Source of the DNA: Alteribacillus sp041949975
GTDB taxonomy: Bacteria > Bacillota > Bacilli > Bacillales > Marinococcaceae
Assembly (NCBI RefSeq): GCF_041949975.1
Contig: NZ_JBHFQG010000008.1
Coordinates: 68,201 to 132,200 of the forward strand
Reading direction: 5' to 3'
DNA length: 64,000 bases
This document shows positions 9,075 through 17,291 of the stretch, one piece after another. Numbering within the stretch: position 1 is the first letter of the stretch; each line of letters opens with the position of its first letter. Position numbers and translations under genes: made by a program. The notes beneath the pieces are model-generated. The model ran no database searches, was not told the origin of the DNA, and saw only the letters and a list, made by a program, of their open reading frames with translations.

Positions 9075-9839
9075 CTAAGATAATCCCCAGCGAGAAAATA
9101 CTTTTCTTTCTATGCGATCAAATATAACATATTCCATAATAAGACCGATTGTAGCTATAATAATCATAATTGCTATAACTAAATCCATATTATAAAAGTC
9201 TCTAGCGTCCATTAAGGTACGCCCCAAGCCGCCCGAACCAATTAATTCAGCTGCCATTAGCGCTCTCCAGGCAAATGCCCATGCAAGTCTTGTTCCTGAT
9301 AAAAAAGATGGAACTGCAGCTGGTATCATGACACGCCATACAAGTTCAGACCCTTTATAACCTAGTGTTCTGGCAGCTCTGATTAAAATAGGCTGGACGG
9401 ATTTAATTCCAAGCCTCATATTAGAGGTCATAACCCATGTTCCCCCTAAAGTGACAATAACGATAATAGAAAGAGTTCCTGTACCAAATAGCATCAACAT
9501 AATTGGAAGCCAAACAATACTTGGTATGGATTGAAGGGCAATGACAAGAGATCCAAGTGTTTCATCAGCTAATTTTGATCGAGCTAGTAAAAGGCCTAGA
9601 GCTGTCCCAATAATTATAGCAATGATAAATCCCATCACTAATCTTTGAATACTGGTAGTAAGTGCTTCTGTTAAGATTCCTGTCTCAAAAAAACCTATAT
9701 AGAGTTCGTTTACTGAATTCAGTGGTGATGGAAAAGCTGTGCCTGGAAAAAATTCCAACAATAAATTAAGTCTATATATTATTTCCCATATTGCGATCAG
9801 AATGATAAAGAAGAGCACCCTTCTTACTGTTGTAATCAT
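9075..9839 (-). CDS. ABC importer permease (SsuC/TauC family)
   Basis: A 254-residue inner-membrane permease with about six membrane segments. The cytoplasmic EAA-type loop is MRLGIKSVQPILIRAARTLG, followed by the segment VMIPAAVPSFLSGTRLAWAFAW that is typical of SsuC/TauC/NitT permeases. The start at 9839 lies 68 bp inside the end of the ATPase gene, so the two are tightly coupled. It works with the ATPase at 9772-10629 and the lipoprotein at 8024-9046. Confidence 0.88.
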   Translation of the reverse strand: MITTVRRVLFFIILIAIWEIIYRLNLLLEFFPGTAFPSPLNSVNELYIGFFETGILTEALTTSIQRLVMGFIIAIIIGTALGLLLARSKLADETLGSLVIALQSIPSIVWLPIMLMLFGTGTLSIIVIVTLGGTWVMTSNMRLGIKSVQPILIRAARTLGYKGSELVWRVMIPAAVPSFLSGTRLAWAFAWRALMAAELIGSGGLGRTLMDARDFYNMDLVIAIMIIIATIGLIMEYVIFDRIERKVFSRWGLS

Positions 9840-10629
9840 CGCCCATCTCCTCTCTCATCACTTTTTCAATTTCTCCTGCTAGTTTTTGCTGAATTCTTTC
9901 TTCAAGCTCTCCAAATTGTTTAGATGAAGGTTTTCTTGGCCTTTCTAGTGGTACATCAAATATTTCGACAATTCTTCCAGGACGTGTCCCCATTAATACA
10001 ATTCGATCGGAAAGGAGGATGGATTCACGAATGTTGTGGGTGACGAAAACAACAGTTTTTTGCGTTTCTTCCCAAATGTATTGCACTTCTTTATGCAGCA
10101 TAGAGCGCGTTTGTTCATCCAAAGCACCGAATGGTTCATCCATAAGAAGAATATCTGGATCAAGCGCAAGTGTTCTTGCAATAGATACACGTTGTTTCAT
10201 ACCGCCAGACAGTTCGTGTGGGTATGAGTCAATAAATTTGCTTAAATGCACTAGTTTTAAAAAGTATTTAGCTCTTTCTTTCGCTTCTTCTTTTTTCATT
10301 TTTTTTCTAAGACCGAACATTACATTATCTAAAACCGTTAACCATGGCATTAAGGCAGACTCTTGGAATACCACCCCTCGATCAGGACCAGGCTCTGTCA
10401 CTTCTTTACCAGCTACGTTAATATTTCCATAAGTAGGGTTTTCAAGCCCGGCAATTATGTTTAAGAGAGTTGATTTGCCGCAACCGGAAGGACCAAGTAG
10501 AGAAACGAACTCTCCGGATTTTATTTCAGTTGATATATTTTTAAAAACGGTAAAAGAAGATTTTTTTTCTTTGTCGAAAAATGATTTTTCTACATTATCT
10601 ATAACGACATCAGCCAAAGGTTTCACCAC
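9772..10629 (-). CDS. ABC importer ATP-binding protein (SsuB/TauB family)
   Basis: A 285-residue ATPase, first gene of the importer operon. It shows Walker A (LLGPSGCGKSTLL), Q loop (VVFQESALMPW), signature LSGGMKQR, Walker B (DILLMDEPFGALD) and the switch His (VFVTHNIRES). It is a little longer at the C terminus than most SsuB proteins, and this tail overlaps the permease start. The operon is likely transcribed from the short gap at 10630-10728. I saw no clear regulator site such as a CymR box there. Confidence 0.88.
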   Translation of the reverse strand: MVKPLADVVIDNVEKSFFDKEKKSSFTVFKNISTEIKSGEFVSLLGPSGCGKSTLLNIIAGLENPTYGNINVAGKEVTEPGPDRGVVFQESALMPWLTVLDNVMFGLRKKMKKEEAKERAKYFLKLVHLSKFIDSYPHELSGGMKQRVSIARTLALDPDILLMDEPFGALDEQTRSMLHKEVQYIWEETQKTVVFVTHNIRESILLSDRIVLMGTRPGRIVEIFDVPLERPRKPSSKQFGELEERIQQKLAGEIEKVMREEMGDDYNSKKGALLYHSDRNMGNNI

Positions 10630-10724
10630 CTGATTTTATAATTCATATAAATTTAGTAGGTTTTATGTTGTTAGTATATGTGGCGGCTGTAATGATGTCA
10701 ACCTTCATTTTAAGTTAAATAAAA

Positions 10725-10774
10725 ACGGAAAAGGACTCCCCGCTAATTTGAATGTATTAGTTGGGAGTCCTTTT
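10725..10774 (-). terminator. Intrinsic terminator of the Q-rich gene
   Basis: AAAAGGACTCCC pairs with GGGAGTCCTTTT, with an inner CTAAT/ATTAG stem. On the reverse strand it is followed by CCGTTTTT. It lies just past the stop of the glutamine-rich gene. Confidence 0.85.
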
Positions 10775-10795
10775 TGTTTAAAATTTATTCTTACG

Positions 10796-11044
10796 TTAGC
10801 TTTGTTGTTGAGCCTGTTGCAAATCCTGCTGAGCTTGTTGAAGTTCTTGCTGAGCCTGTTGAATAGCCTGCTGATTTTGAGAATTTCCTTGCTGCTGAGC
10901 TTGCTGAAGCTGTTGTTGTGCCTGTTGAAGTTGTTGTTGGGACTGTTGAAGTTTCTGAGGATCGTTCCCTGCGTTCTGCATGTTTTGCTGGGCTTGTTGA
11001 ATAGCTTGTTGAGCTTGTTGAACTTGCTGGTTTTGTTGTGGCAT
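10796..11044 (-). CDS. Glutamine-rich small protein, function unknown
   Basis: An 82-residue protein made almost entirely of Gln, Ala, Asn, Ser and Leu, with repeated QQAQQ blocks and a single Lys. It has no signal peptide or membrane segment and no Cys or aromatic residues. The pattern suggests continuous helix or coiled coil. A strong GGAGGG precedes the ATG and a clean terminator follows, so it looks like a real monocistronic gene. Gln/Asn-rich content recalls gamma-type small acid-soluble spore proteins, but their GQFGTEFASE repeat is absent, so I do not assign that family. It sits divergent to spo0B, where rplU-rpmA are usually found. Confidence 0.75.
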   Translation of the reverse strand: MPQQNQQVQQAQQAIQQAQQNMQNAGNDPQKLQQSQQQLQQAQQQLQQAQQQGNSQNQQAIQQAQQELQQAQQDLQQAQQQS

Positions 11045-11229
11045 AATAACCCTCCGTTTGTATTGGTGTAGAGTATAACGTTATTTATCGTTTCCACAGG
11101 GGCAAGAAATATGTATAAACATCTAAAAAAATGGATTTTTAGAGAACTATGTTACCGCTACCCCCGTTTATTCGGGTATGGTACAATATGGTTTATCCTC
11201 AAACGTCAAAAAATGAGGAGTGCTAAGCA

Positions 11230-11768
11230 GTGGATGCAAAAAAGCAATTAGAAATTCTGAGTCATTCCAGGCATGATTGGATGAATGTATTACAAATAAT
11301 AAAAGGAAATATGTCTTTAGAGCGATATGGAAAAGTAGAAGAAATGCTAGAAGAAACTATAAGAAAGGCAGAGCACGAAAGCAGGTTATCATACTTAGAA
11401 ATTCCTAAAGTGGCTGCTTATTTACTAACTTTTAATTGGTATTCCCATTGGTTTAAGGTTGATATAGAAGTAACTCAGTATGTTAAGGACTGTTCGGATC
11501 ATGAAAACAGCTGGTATGAAATAGTAACGAGTTTTTTAACATACTTGATCAGTCAGTAGCTCAAGGAGCTGATAATCAATTACTCGTTACTTTTCATGCA
11601 GTAGAGCAGCCTTACTTGGAGTTTGATTTTATGGGAGAAGTACACAATATAGAGAAAGTACAAAAATGGCTGACGTTATTGTCCTCATCTGAAGAATGTT
11701 CGATTGCAAATGTTGTTTGTAATGAGAAAGAAGTTTTATTTGTTGTACTGAATAATAAAATGAGGTGA
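11230..11768 (+). pseudogene. spo0B: Spo0B sporulation phosphotransferase, single-base frameshift
   Basis: Spo0B passes phosphate from Spo0F to Spo0A in the sporulation phosphorelay. The N-terminal half is clear: LSHSRHDWMNVLQIIKGN holds the active-site His, and KAEHESRLSYLEIPKVAAYLL follows. The frame opens at GTG 11230 and closes at a TAG around 11557. The rest of the protein (FNILDQSVAQGADNQLLVTF and onward) continues in another frame to the TGA at 11766-11768. The switch falls at a run of six T residues at 11532-11537; a seventh T would restore a 179-residue Spo0B. Either this strain lacks Spo0B or the base call is wrong. The end overlaps the obg ribosome binding site region, as in B. subtilis spo0B-obg. 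Confidence 0.8.
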
Positions 11769-11773
11769 AAAGA

Positions 11774-13057
11774 TTGTTTGTAGATAAGGTAAGAGTTTAT
11801 ATAAAGGCTGGTGACGGGGGTGACGGGATGGTTGCTTTTCGTCGTGAAAAGTATGTTCCTGACGGTGGACCGGCCGGAGGAGATGGAGGTAAAGGTGCGG
11901 ATGTTATTTTAGAAGTAGATGAAGGGCTTCGTACCTTAATGGATTTTCGATATCAAAAACACTTTAAAGCAAAAGCCGGAGAAAACGGCCGCCCAAAAAA
12001 TCAGCACGGAAAAAATGCAGAAGATCTTATAATAAAAGTTCCGCCTGGTACAACCATAACTGATGATGATACCAAGGAAGTCTTAGCAGACCTGACAGAA
12101 CACGGAGAACGTGCCGTGGTTGCAAAAGGAGGAAGAGGAGGAAGAGGAAATACTCGATTTGCTACTCCTGCAAACCCTGCCCCTGAATTAAGCGAAAAAG
12201 GCGAGCCGGCTGAAGAAAGAAATATAAATCTTGAATTAAAATTATTAGCAGACGTGGGGCTTGTTGGTTTTCCAAGCGTAGGTAAATCAACCTTATTATC
12301 TGTGGTTTCAGCTGCTAAACCAAAAATTGCTGATTATCATTTCACCACCTTAAACCCGAATTTGGGGGTGGTAGCTGTGGAAGATGGCCGCAGCTTCGTG
12401 ATGGCTGATCTACCGGGGTTAATAGAAGGCGCGCATGAAGGCGTCGGATTAGGCCATCAATTTTTACGGCATATTGAACGTACAAAAGTAATTATACATG
12501 TTGTTGATATGTCTGGATTAGAAGGCAGAGATCCATTTGAGGATTTTCAGAAGATAAACGCTGAGCTTAAACAATATAATTTAAGGCTGCTTGAACGTCC
12601 TCAAGTAGTTATGGCAAATAAAATGGATATGCCAGAAGCTGATGATAATTTAATCCGTTTTAAAAAAAAGATGCCAAAGGAATATAAGGTGTTCCCTGTC
12701 TCAGCCTTGACTAAAAAAGGATTAACTAATATGCTGCGAGAAGTAGCAGACCTTGTAGATACTACTCCGGAATTTCCTGTGTATGATGAAGAAGAGCAGG
12801 AAGAAAGAGTTATTTATCGATATGAGAAAAAACAACAACCCTTTACTATTTCCCGTGATGATGATGGTGCGTTTGTGTTATCCGGTCCAGAAATAGAAAA
12901 AGTATTCAAAATGACCGATATGACACGTGATGAATCAGTAAGACGTTTTTCGAGGAAAATGCGTCATATGGGTATTGACGAGGCTTTAAGAGAAAAGGGA
13001 GCTAAAGATGGAGACATTGTAAGGCTGCTTGATTTCGAATTTGAGTTTATTGAATAA
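11774..13057 (+). CDS. obg: Obg/CgtA ribosome-associated GTPase
   Basis: A 427-residue essential GTPase of late 50S assembly and stress signalling. The glycine-rich Obg fold covers about residues 1-157 (GDGGDGMVAFRREKYVP). The G domain shows G1 GFPSVGKSTLL, G3 DLPGLIEG, G4 NKMD and G5 SAL. A C-terminal OCT domain ends FEFEFIE. I chose TTG 11774, giving MFVDKVRVY as in B. subtilis, with GAGGTG upstream; GTG 11765 in the same frame would add three residues. It is coupled to spo0B. No good terminator follows. Confidence 0.95.
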   Translation: MFVDKVRVYIKAGDGGDGMVAFRREKYVPDGGPAGGDGGKGADVILEVDEGLRTLMDFRYQKHFKAKAGENGRPKNQHGKNAEDLIIKVPPGTTITDDDTKEVLADLTEHGERAVVAKGGRGGRGNTRFATPANPAPELSEKGEPAEERNINLELKLLADVGLVGFPSVGKSTLLSVVSAAKPKIADYHFTTLNPNLGVVAVEDGRSFVMADLPGLIEGAHEGVGLGHQFLRHIERTKVIIHVVDMSGLEGRDPFEDFQKINAELKQYNLRLLERPQVVMANKMDMPEADDNLIRFKKKMPKEYKVFPVSALTKKGLTNMLREVADLVDTTPEFPVYDEEEQEERVIYRYEKKQQPFTISRDDDGAFVLSGPEIEKVFKMTDMTRDESVRRFSRKMRHMGIDEALREKGAKDGDIVRLLDFEFEFIE

Positions 13058-13259
13058 AGATAATATAGTAGCAGGGGCAATTCTGGTATATGTATTTCGC
13101 ATTAACCAAGCCCCTTTCTATAATACGCACAGGTACTTTATTTTGGTAAAGTCTTCTTGTATCACAATAAACGTTATCAAAAAGTTTTTGCAACTTTATA
13201 ATTAATAATCAGTGCGGTACAATCACTTTATGTTTACTAGTACCTGCGGTGGTGAAAAT

Positions 13260-13712
13260 ATGGCAGAAAAAATTGACAATTTTTATTTGGTAAGACAGGA
13301 TATGTTAACGGAAGCCATGCAAAAAACATTAGATGCAAAAGCTCTTTTAGAAAGCGGAAAAGTTCAGAAAGTGGCTGAAGCTGTACAGAAAGTAGATTTA
13401 AGCAGAAGTGCCTTTTATAAGTACAAAGACGCTATCTACCCATTTCATCAAATGATTCAAGAACAAATAATTACTTTGTCTATACAGTTAGCAGATAAAT
13501 CAGGATCTTTATCTGCTTTATTAAAGGAAGTTGCTAAAGCTAATTCTAATGTATTAACGATTAATCAATCTATACCTTTACAGGGCCGCGCAAACGTGAC
13601 TTTAACAGTAGATACTTCAGCGTTAAAGGTTGAGATTAGAGATTTGGTAAAAAGAATTCAAGCAATGGAAGCAGTAGAAAATGCTGAAATTGTTGGTTCC
13701 GGTTCTTTATAA
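13260..13712 (+). CDS. pheB: ACT-domain protein PheB
   Basis: A 150-residue protein of the PheB/UPF0735 family. The N-terminal half contains the conserved VQKVDLSRSAFYKYKDAIYPF segment, which looks like a small helix-turn-helix. The C-terminal half is an ACT domain (SLSALLKEVAKANSNVLTINQ), which normally binds an amino acid. Start ATG 13260 follows GGTGG. It is adjacent to pheA as in B. subtilis. Its exact role is not settled; control of phenylalanine synthesis is plausible. Confidence 0.88.
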   Translation: MAEKIDNFYLVRQDMLTEAMQKTLDAKALLESGKVQKVAEAVQKVDLSRSAFYKYKDAIYPFHQMIQEQIITLSIQLADKSGSLSALLKEVAKANSNVLTINQSIPLQGRANVTLTVDTSALKVEIRDLVKRIQAMEAVENAEIVGSGSL

Positions 13713-13761
13713 CGAAAAATAAATTTTAGATCAGTACGTTAAAATAAAGGGAGTGGAGCAG

Positions 13762-14649
13762 ATGACAAAAAAAGTAGGTTATTTGGGACCGGAAGGAACT
13801 TTCACCGAAGCTGCTGCTAAAGCTGTTATGCCTGACAGTGATCGTTATTCTTATAGTACTATACCGGCTTGTATGGCTGCTACAGCTGAAAAAGATATTG
13901 ATATAGCAGTCGTACCTTTGGAAAATGCCATCGAAGGGTCTGTAAATATGACTCTTGATTACTTAATTCATAAACATGATCTTCCAATTATTGGGGAAAT
14001 TACAGTACCAATTGAACAACATTTGATGGTGCACCCTGCACGAGAAAAGGACTGGGAGAATATAAGTGATCTTTATTCTCATCCTCAAGCTATCGCTCAG
14101 TGTGATGAATTTATTAATACCAAGTTACCAAATGTGAAAGTTTATTATACTAATTCTACAAGTTCTGCAGCAAAAGATATTTCTGAACATCCGGGTATTA
14201 ATGGCGCTGCTATTGCAAATTATCTGGCTGCAGAGAAATACGGATTAAAAATTGTTAAACAAAATATTCATGATTATGATAATAATCACACCAGATTTGT
14301 ATTGCTTTCTAATAAAGACAGCAAGGTATCTCTAGAAGATAAAAAACAGAAAAACGGAAAGACAACATTGATGATTACCCTTCCTTCTGATTATTCAGGA
14401 GCACTACATCAAGTACTTTCCGCATTTGCCTGGCGAAAATTAAATCTCACGAAAATTGAATCAAGACCAATGAAAACTGGAATAGGAAATTATTTCTTTA
14501 TCATAGATGTTGATCAAGAAATGGATGAGGTATTAATACCAGGAGTTATTGCTGAAGTGGAAGCCCTTGGTTGTGGAGTACGTATACTTGGGAGTTATCC
14601 CTGTTTTCTCTCTCACGATATAAAAGAAGGAAAGCCCGTCCCGAAATAA
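13762..14649 (+). CDS. pheA: Prephenate dehydratase
   Basis: A 295-residue monofunctional enzyme converting prephenate to phenylpyruvate for phenylalanine synthesis. The start KVGYLGPEGTFTEAAA, the catalytic-site NHTRFVLLS and the C-terminal ACT regulatory domain (KIESRPMKTGIGNYFF) are all present. ATG 13762 is preferred over the in-frame GTG 13753 because the GGGAG ribosome binding site fits it better. A hairpin overlapping the stop codon probably ends the pheB-pheA unit. Confidence 0.94.
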   Translation: MTKKVGYLGPEGTFTEAAAKAVMPDSDRYSYSTIPACMAATAEKDIDIAVVPLENAIEGSVNMTLDYLIHKHDLPIIGEITVPIEQHLMVHPAREKDWENISDLYSHPQAIAQCDEFINTKLPNVKVYYTNSTSSAAKDISEHPGINGAAIANYLAAEKYGLKIVKQNIHDYDNNHTRFVLLSNKDSKVSLEDKKQKNGKTTLMITLPSDYSGALHQVLSAFAWRKLNLTKIESRPMKTGIGNYFFIIDVDQEMDEVLIPGVIAEVEALGCGVRILGSYPCFLSHDIKEGKPVPK

Positions 14650-14664
14650 GGGAGAGGCTTTTTC
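14632..14664 (+). terminator. Terminator overlapping the pheA stop
   Basis: AAAGCC-CGT-CCC pairs with GGG-AGA-GGCTTT across a small internal loop and is followed by five T residues. The group IIC intron relic starts only a few bases downstream, which matches the known preference of such introns for terminator hairpins. Confidence 0.7.
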
Positions 14665-14667
14665 ATA

Positions 14668-15311
14668 GTGCGCCCGGCATGTCTAACAGCTAGGTGGTGC
14701 AAGTCCACTACAGGCTTGGCAGTAGGAACTGTTAGCGGAAGGCAAGGGTGTCCATCGTGAGGTGGAATCTGAAGGAAGTTTCTCGGATTCTGTCTGCATA
14801 GCACCAAGCAAGGTGTAGGGTTTCGCCCCCATCAAAAGTCCAAAAAGAACCTTGAGAAGAAGCTAACACAGCGGACCAAACGAAACCGAAGTGGGAACAT
14901 CCGTGACATTATCAAGGAAGTCAACGAAGTCATGACCGGATGGATAAACTACTATGGGATTAGTTATATGAAGGGATATATTCGGCGCATAGATCAATGG
15001 ATCAGACGCAGAATAAGGCAAATCATATGGAAACGCTGGAAGAAAGTGAAGACAAAGTATAAGAGTCTGATAAAACTTAAAGTTCCTAAACCAAAGGCTT
15101 GGGAGTGGGCAAACATACGGCAAGGGTACTGGCGTATCGCATGTAGTTATGTTCTACACAGAGCCATTTCAAATGAGATTCTCGAAAAAGTCGGTTTAAA
15201 AAATCTAAACCGACTTTTCGAGAAAGCACAATCAAACTATTGAACCGCCGTATACGGAACCGTACGTACGGTGGTGTGAGAGGACGGGGTTAACCACCCC
15301 TCCTACTCGAT
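14668..15311 (+). mobile_element. Group IIC intron, internally deleted relic (about 644 bp)
   Basis: The 5' end is GTGCGCCCGGCATG, and further domain I landmarks such as GGCAAGGGTGTCC and GGAATCTGAAGGAAG follow; these closely resemble the Oceanobacillus group IIC intron as I recall it. Domain V is recognisable at 15242-15275 (AACCGCCGTATACGG and CGTACGTACGGTGGTG), and a domain VI-like hairpin, GGGGTTAACCACCCC, precedes the CTACTCGAT end. Between them only the last part of the maturase gene is left. An intact element would be nearly 2 kb, so about two thirds is missing. It lies between pheA and niaR and probably cannot move alone. Confidence 0.85.
14833..15243 (+). pseudogene. ltrA: Group II intron reverse transcriptase/maturase, C-terminal remnant
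   Basis: The reading frame holds about 136 codons ending at 15243. It begins abruptly inside the intron leader with KSKKNLEKKLTQRTKRNRSG, then NEVMTGWINYYGI, IRRRIRQIIWKRWKK and RQGYWRIACSYVLH. These are the maturase (GIIM/domain X) motifs of group II intron proteins. All reverse transcriptase motifs, including YADD, are missing. The first in-frame ATG is at 14932. No ribosome binding site is evident, so translation is doubtful. Confidence 0.85.
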
Positions 15312-15320
15312 TGTTTGTTC

Positions 15321-15860
15321 TTATGTTAAAAGAAAACCTTTCACCTCTAAAGCATTTTCAACCTCTTCAATAATTTTTGCTGAAGGTGCTTCAATCGTAT
15401 GTAAATGAGTGCCATCTGTTAATTCAGATAACAGCGGAGCTTGAGTTTCATTTAATCTTTCCATAAATTGCTGTACATCTTTTCGGGTTGATAACATTAA
15501 TGAAGCGGTTAAATCTCCATATAATGGATGCTCGATACTAACGTCTCTAACTGTTGCACCATGGTCAACAATAATATTCAATTCCTCTTCTGTAACGGAA
15601 GTATCAGAGGAATGAAAACATGCAATTTGCTTTTTAATGGATGCATTTTGTTGTTTATTCATTAACAGGTAGCCTTGAGAAGTGGCAATAATCGGATGGT
15701 TTTTTGCTTTTAATAACGAGATATCCTGCACAATAACTTGTCTGCTCACCTTTGTTTTTAAGGCAAGTTCACTTCCTGTAATGGGATGCACAGCATCTGA
15801 GAGCCATTCTAAAATCATTTCTCTTCTTTTATTTCCGGGTATTTTGTTCTCTTGAGCCAA
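15321..15860 (-). CDS. niaR: NiaR (YrxA) niacin-responsive repressor
   Basis: A 179-residue transcription factor with an N-terminal HTH_11 domain (ILEWLSDAVHPITGSELALKTKVSRQVIVQDISLL) and a C-terminal 3H domain that contains conserved His residues (HGATVRDVSIEHPLYG; DGTHLHTIEAPS). NiaR represses NAD synthesis and niacin uptake genes when niacin is available. In B. subtilis it neighbours nifS-nadBCA and safA; here safA is present but the nad genes are not beside it. I see no convincing NiaR box in the short upstream gap. Confidence 0.9.
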   Translation of the reverse strand: MAQENKIPGNKRREMILEWLSDAVHPITGSELALKTKVSRQVIVQDISLLKAKNHPIIATSQGYLLMNKQQNASIKKQIACFHSSDTSVTEEELNIIVDHGATVRDVSIEHPLYGDLTASLMLSTRKDVQQFMERLNETQAPLLSELTDGTHLHTIEAPSAKIIEEVENALEVKGFLLT

Positions 15861-16089
15861 ATCTTAAACCTCCAATGTGGTAAAAAATATTAGTTTAATT
15901 TTACAGGATACCTTCCTGTATGAACAGTTGATTCAGCCATGCAGGTGTGTGGTTTGAAGGGAAGTCATATATATATTTCCTCACGCATATGCTTGCCATA
16001 GACGATGGGAACGGAAGGGAAGAAGTGAGACCGAATTACCAATAACTTCTTCATACCGGCTTCGATCATTTCTAGGAGGAGGAAATATA

Positions 16090-17244
16090 ATGCAGATTCA
16101 TATTGTGCAAAAAGGGGATACTTTATGGAAACTTGCCCAGCAATATAATGTCGATTTTGAGGCTGTAAAAAAGGCGAATACTCATCTGGCTGATCCGGAT
16201 AAAATAATGCCTGGGATGAAAATTAAAATTCCAACCAAAAGTGTTCCTGTAAAGAAAGAACAGCAGAAACCTGAAGTTAATCAGCAATACCAACCTAAAG
16301 AAAAGAAAAAAGAAGAGCAAATACCAAAAAAACCGGCACCTAAACAACCAACTCAAAAAAAACCAGCACCAAAGCCGGCACCAAAGCCGGCACCAAAGCC
16401 GGCACCAAAGCCAGCACCAAAGCCAGCACCAAAGCCGGCACCAAAACCAGCACCAAAACAGCCGCAAGTTTCACATAAGCCGAAAATGCCCCCGATTAAC
16501 CAGGCTAATCCAATGCCTCCAAAACCTCCGATTGTTAGTCCGTCTAAAGAACAGTATTTCAATATGAATGTTAATTTATACAAACCATATCCGTCAAAGC
16601 CGCCAATTGAAGCACCCAAGAAAGAAAAGCCTAAAGAACAGCCTGTAAAAGAAAAGTATGCTCCTAAGAAAAAAGAAGAAAAGCCAATTGCAAAGCCAAA
16701 GGAACAAAAAATGCCAAAAATGCCAAAAATGCCAAAAATGCCAAAAATGCCAAAAATGCAAAGCAAGCCAATACAGCATGCGCCTATGCCTTTTCACCCA
16801 ATGCCATACATGATGGAGGGACCCGGCCATTGTGCACCTATGCCGCCAATGATTCCTTGCTGTCCGCCATGCGGTCCTACCCATCATATGATGCCTATGC
16901 ATTCACCTATGCAACAGCCAATGTATCCTATCACCAGCGGTCCCTGTGATGAAAACATGATGCATAATATACCGATGCCTTATAGTCAAGAACATGTGGG
17001 CGGGTTTCCTAACTATGGACCAAGTCACATGATGAATCAAAATCATCCAAGTTATGGTAATTATGGAGAGTATGGTAATAACAACGACTATAATAACAAT
17101 AATCATAACGGCAGTAATTATTACAGTAACAATTATTATGACAATAATAACGATAATAATAATTATTACAACAATAATAACGGCAATAACTACGGCGGGA
17201 TGTATTCACCTTGGATGAATAATTATAATAGAGACAACGATTAA
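16090..17244 (+). CDS. safA: SafA-like spore coat morphogenetic protein
   Basis: A 384-residue protein with an N-terminal LysM domain (residues 1-50, IHIVQKGDTLWKLAQQYNVDF) that binds spore cortex peptidoglycan. SafA organises the inner coat at the cortex interface. The middle is low complexity: eight KPAP units, several KP-rich blocks and a (KMP)5 run. A Met/Pro/His-rich block with Cys residues follows, and the last 80 residues are almost pure Asn, Tyr and Gly. B. subtilis SafA is the same length class and has a similar layout. AGGAGGAGG is the ribosome binding site. coxA follows as expected. Confidence 0.88.
   Translation: MQIHIVQKGDTLWKLAQQYNVDFEAVKKANTHLADPDKIMPGMKIKIPTKSVPVKKEQQKPEVNQQYQPKEKKKEEQIPKKPAPKQPTQKKPAPKPAPKPAPKPAPKPAPKPAPKPAPKPAPKQPQVSHKPKMPPINQANPMPPKPPIVSPSKEQYFNMNVNLYKPYPSKPPIEAPKKEKPKEQPVKEKYAPKKKEEKPIAKPKEQKMPKMPKMPKMPKMPKMQSKPIQHAPMPFHPMPYMMEGPGHCAPMPPMIPCCPPCGPTHHMMPMHSPMQQPMYPITSGPCDENMMHNIPMPYSQEHVGGFPNYGPSHMMNQNHPSYGNYGEYGNNNDYNNNNHNGSNYYSNNYYDNNNDNNNYYNNNNGNNYGGMYSPWMNNYNRDND
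16360..16455 (+). repeat. 12-bp tandem repeat inside safA (KPAP, eight units)
   Basis: Eight head-to-tail copies of AA(A/G)CC(A/G)GCACCA encode KPAP eight times. Units differ only at third codon positions, so the array is young at the DNA level and may change copy number. Confidence 0.93.
16708..16752 (+). repeat. 9-bp tandem repeat inside safA (KMP, five units)
   Basis: Five identical AAAATGCCA units encode KMP. A sixth, altered unit (KMQ) follows. Complete identity suggests recent slippage. Confidence 0.92.
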
Positions 17245-17291
17245 AAAATAAAGCAATTACCACTCTTACCTTCAAATAACAGCTTAAAAAT

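Noticed and set aside
10796..11044. Q-rich protein as a gamma-type SASP
   Set aside because: It lacks the GQFGTEFASE repeats of SspE-type proteins; only the composition is similar.
13068..13130. AGGGGC/GCCCCT pair after obg as a terminator
   Set aside because: Six-base stem with a loop of about 30 and no convincing T tract.
16360..16455. Array of regular repeats that could be read as a CRISPR
   Set aside because: Units are 12 bp, contiguous, without spacers, and encode KPAP in frame within safA.
16353..16766. Long reverse-strand open frames across safA
   Set aside because: They are the complement of the proline and methionine repeats, with low-complexity products and no ribosome binding site.
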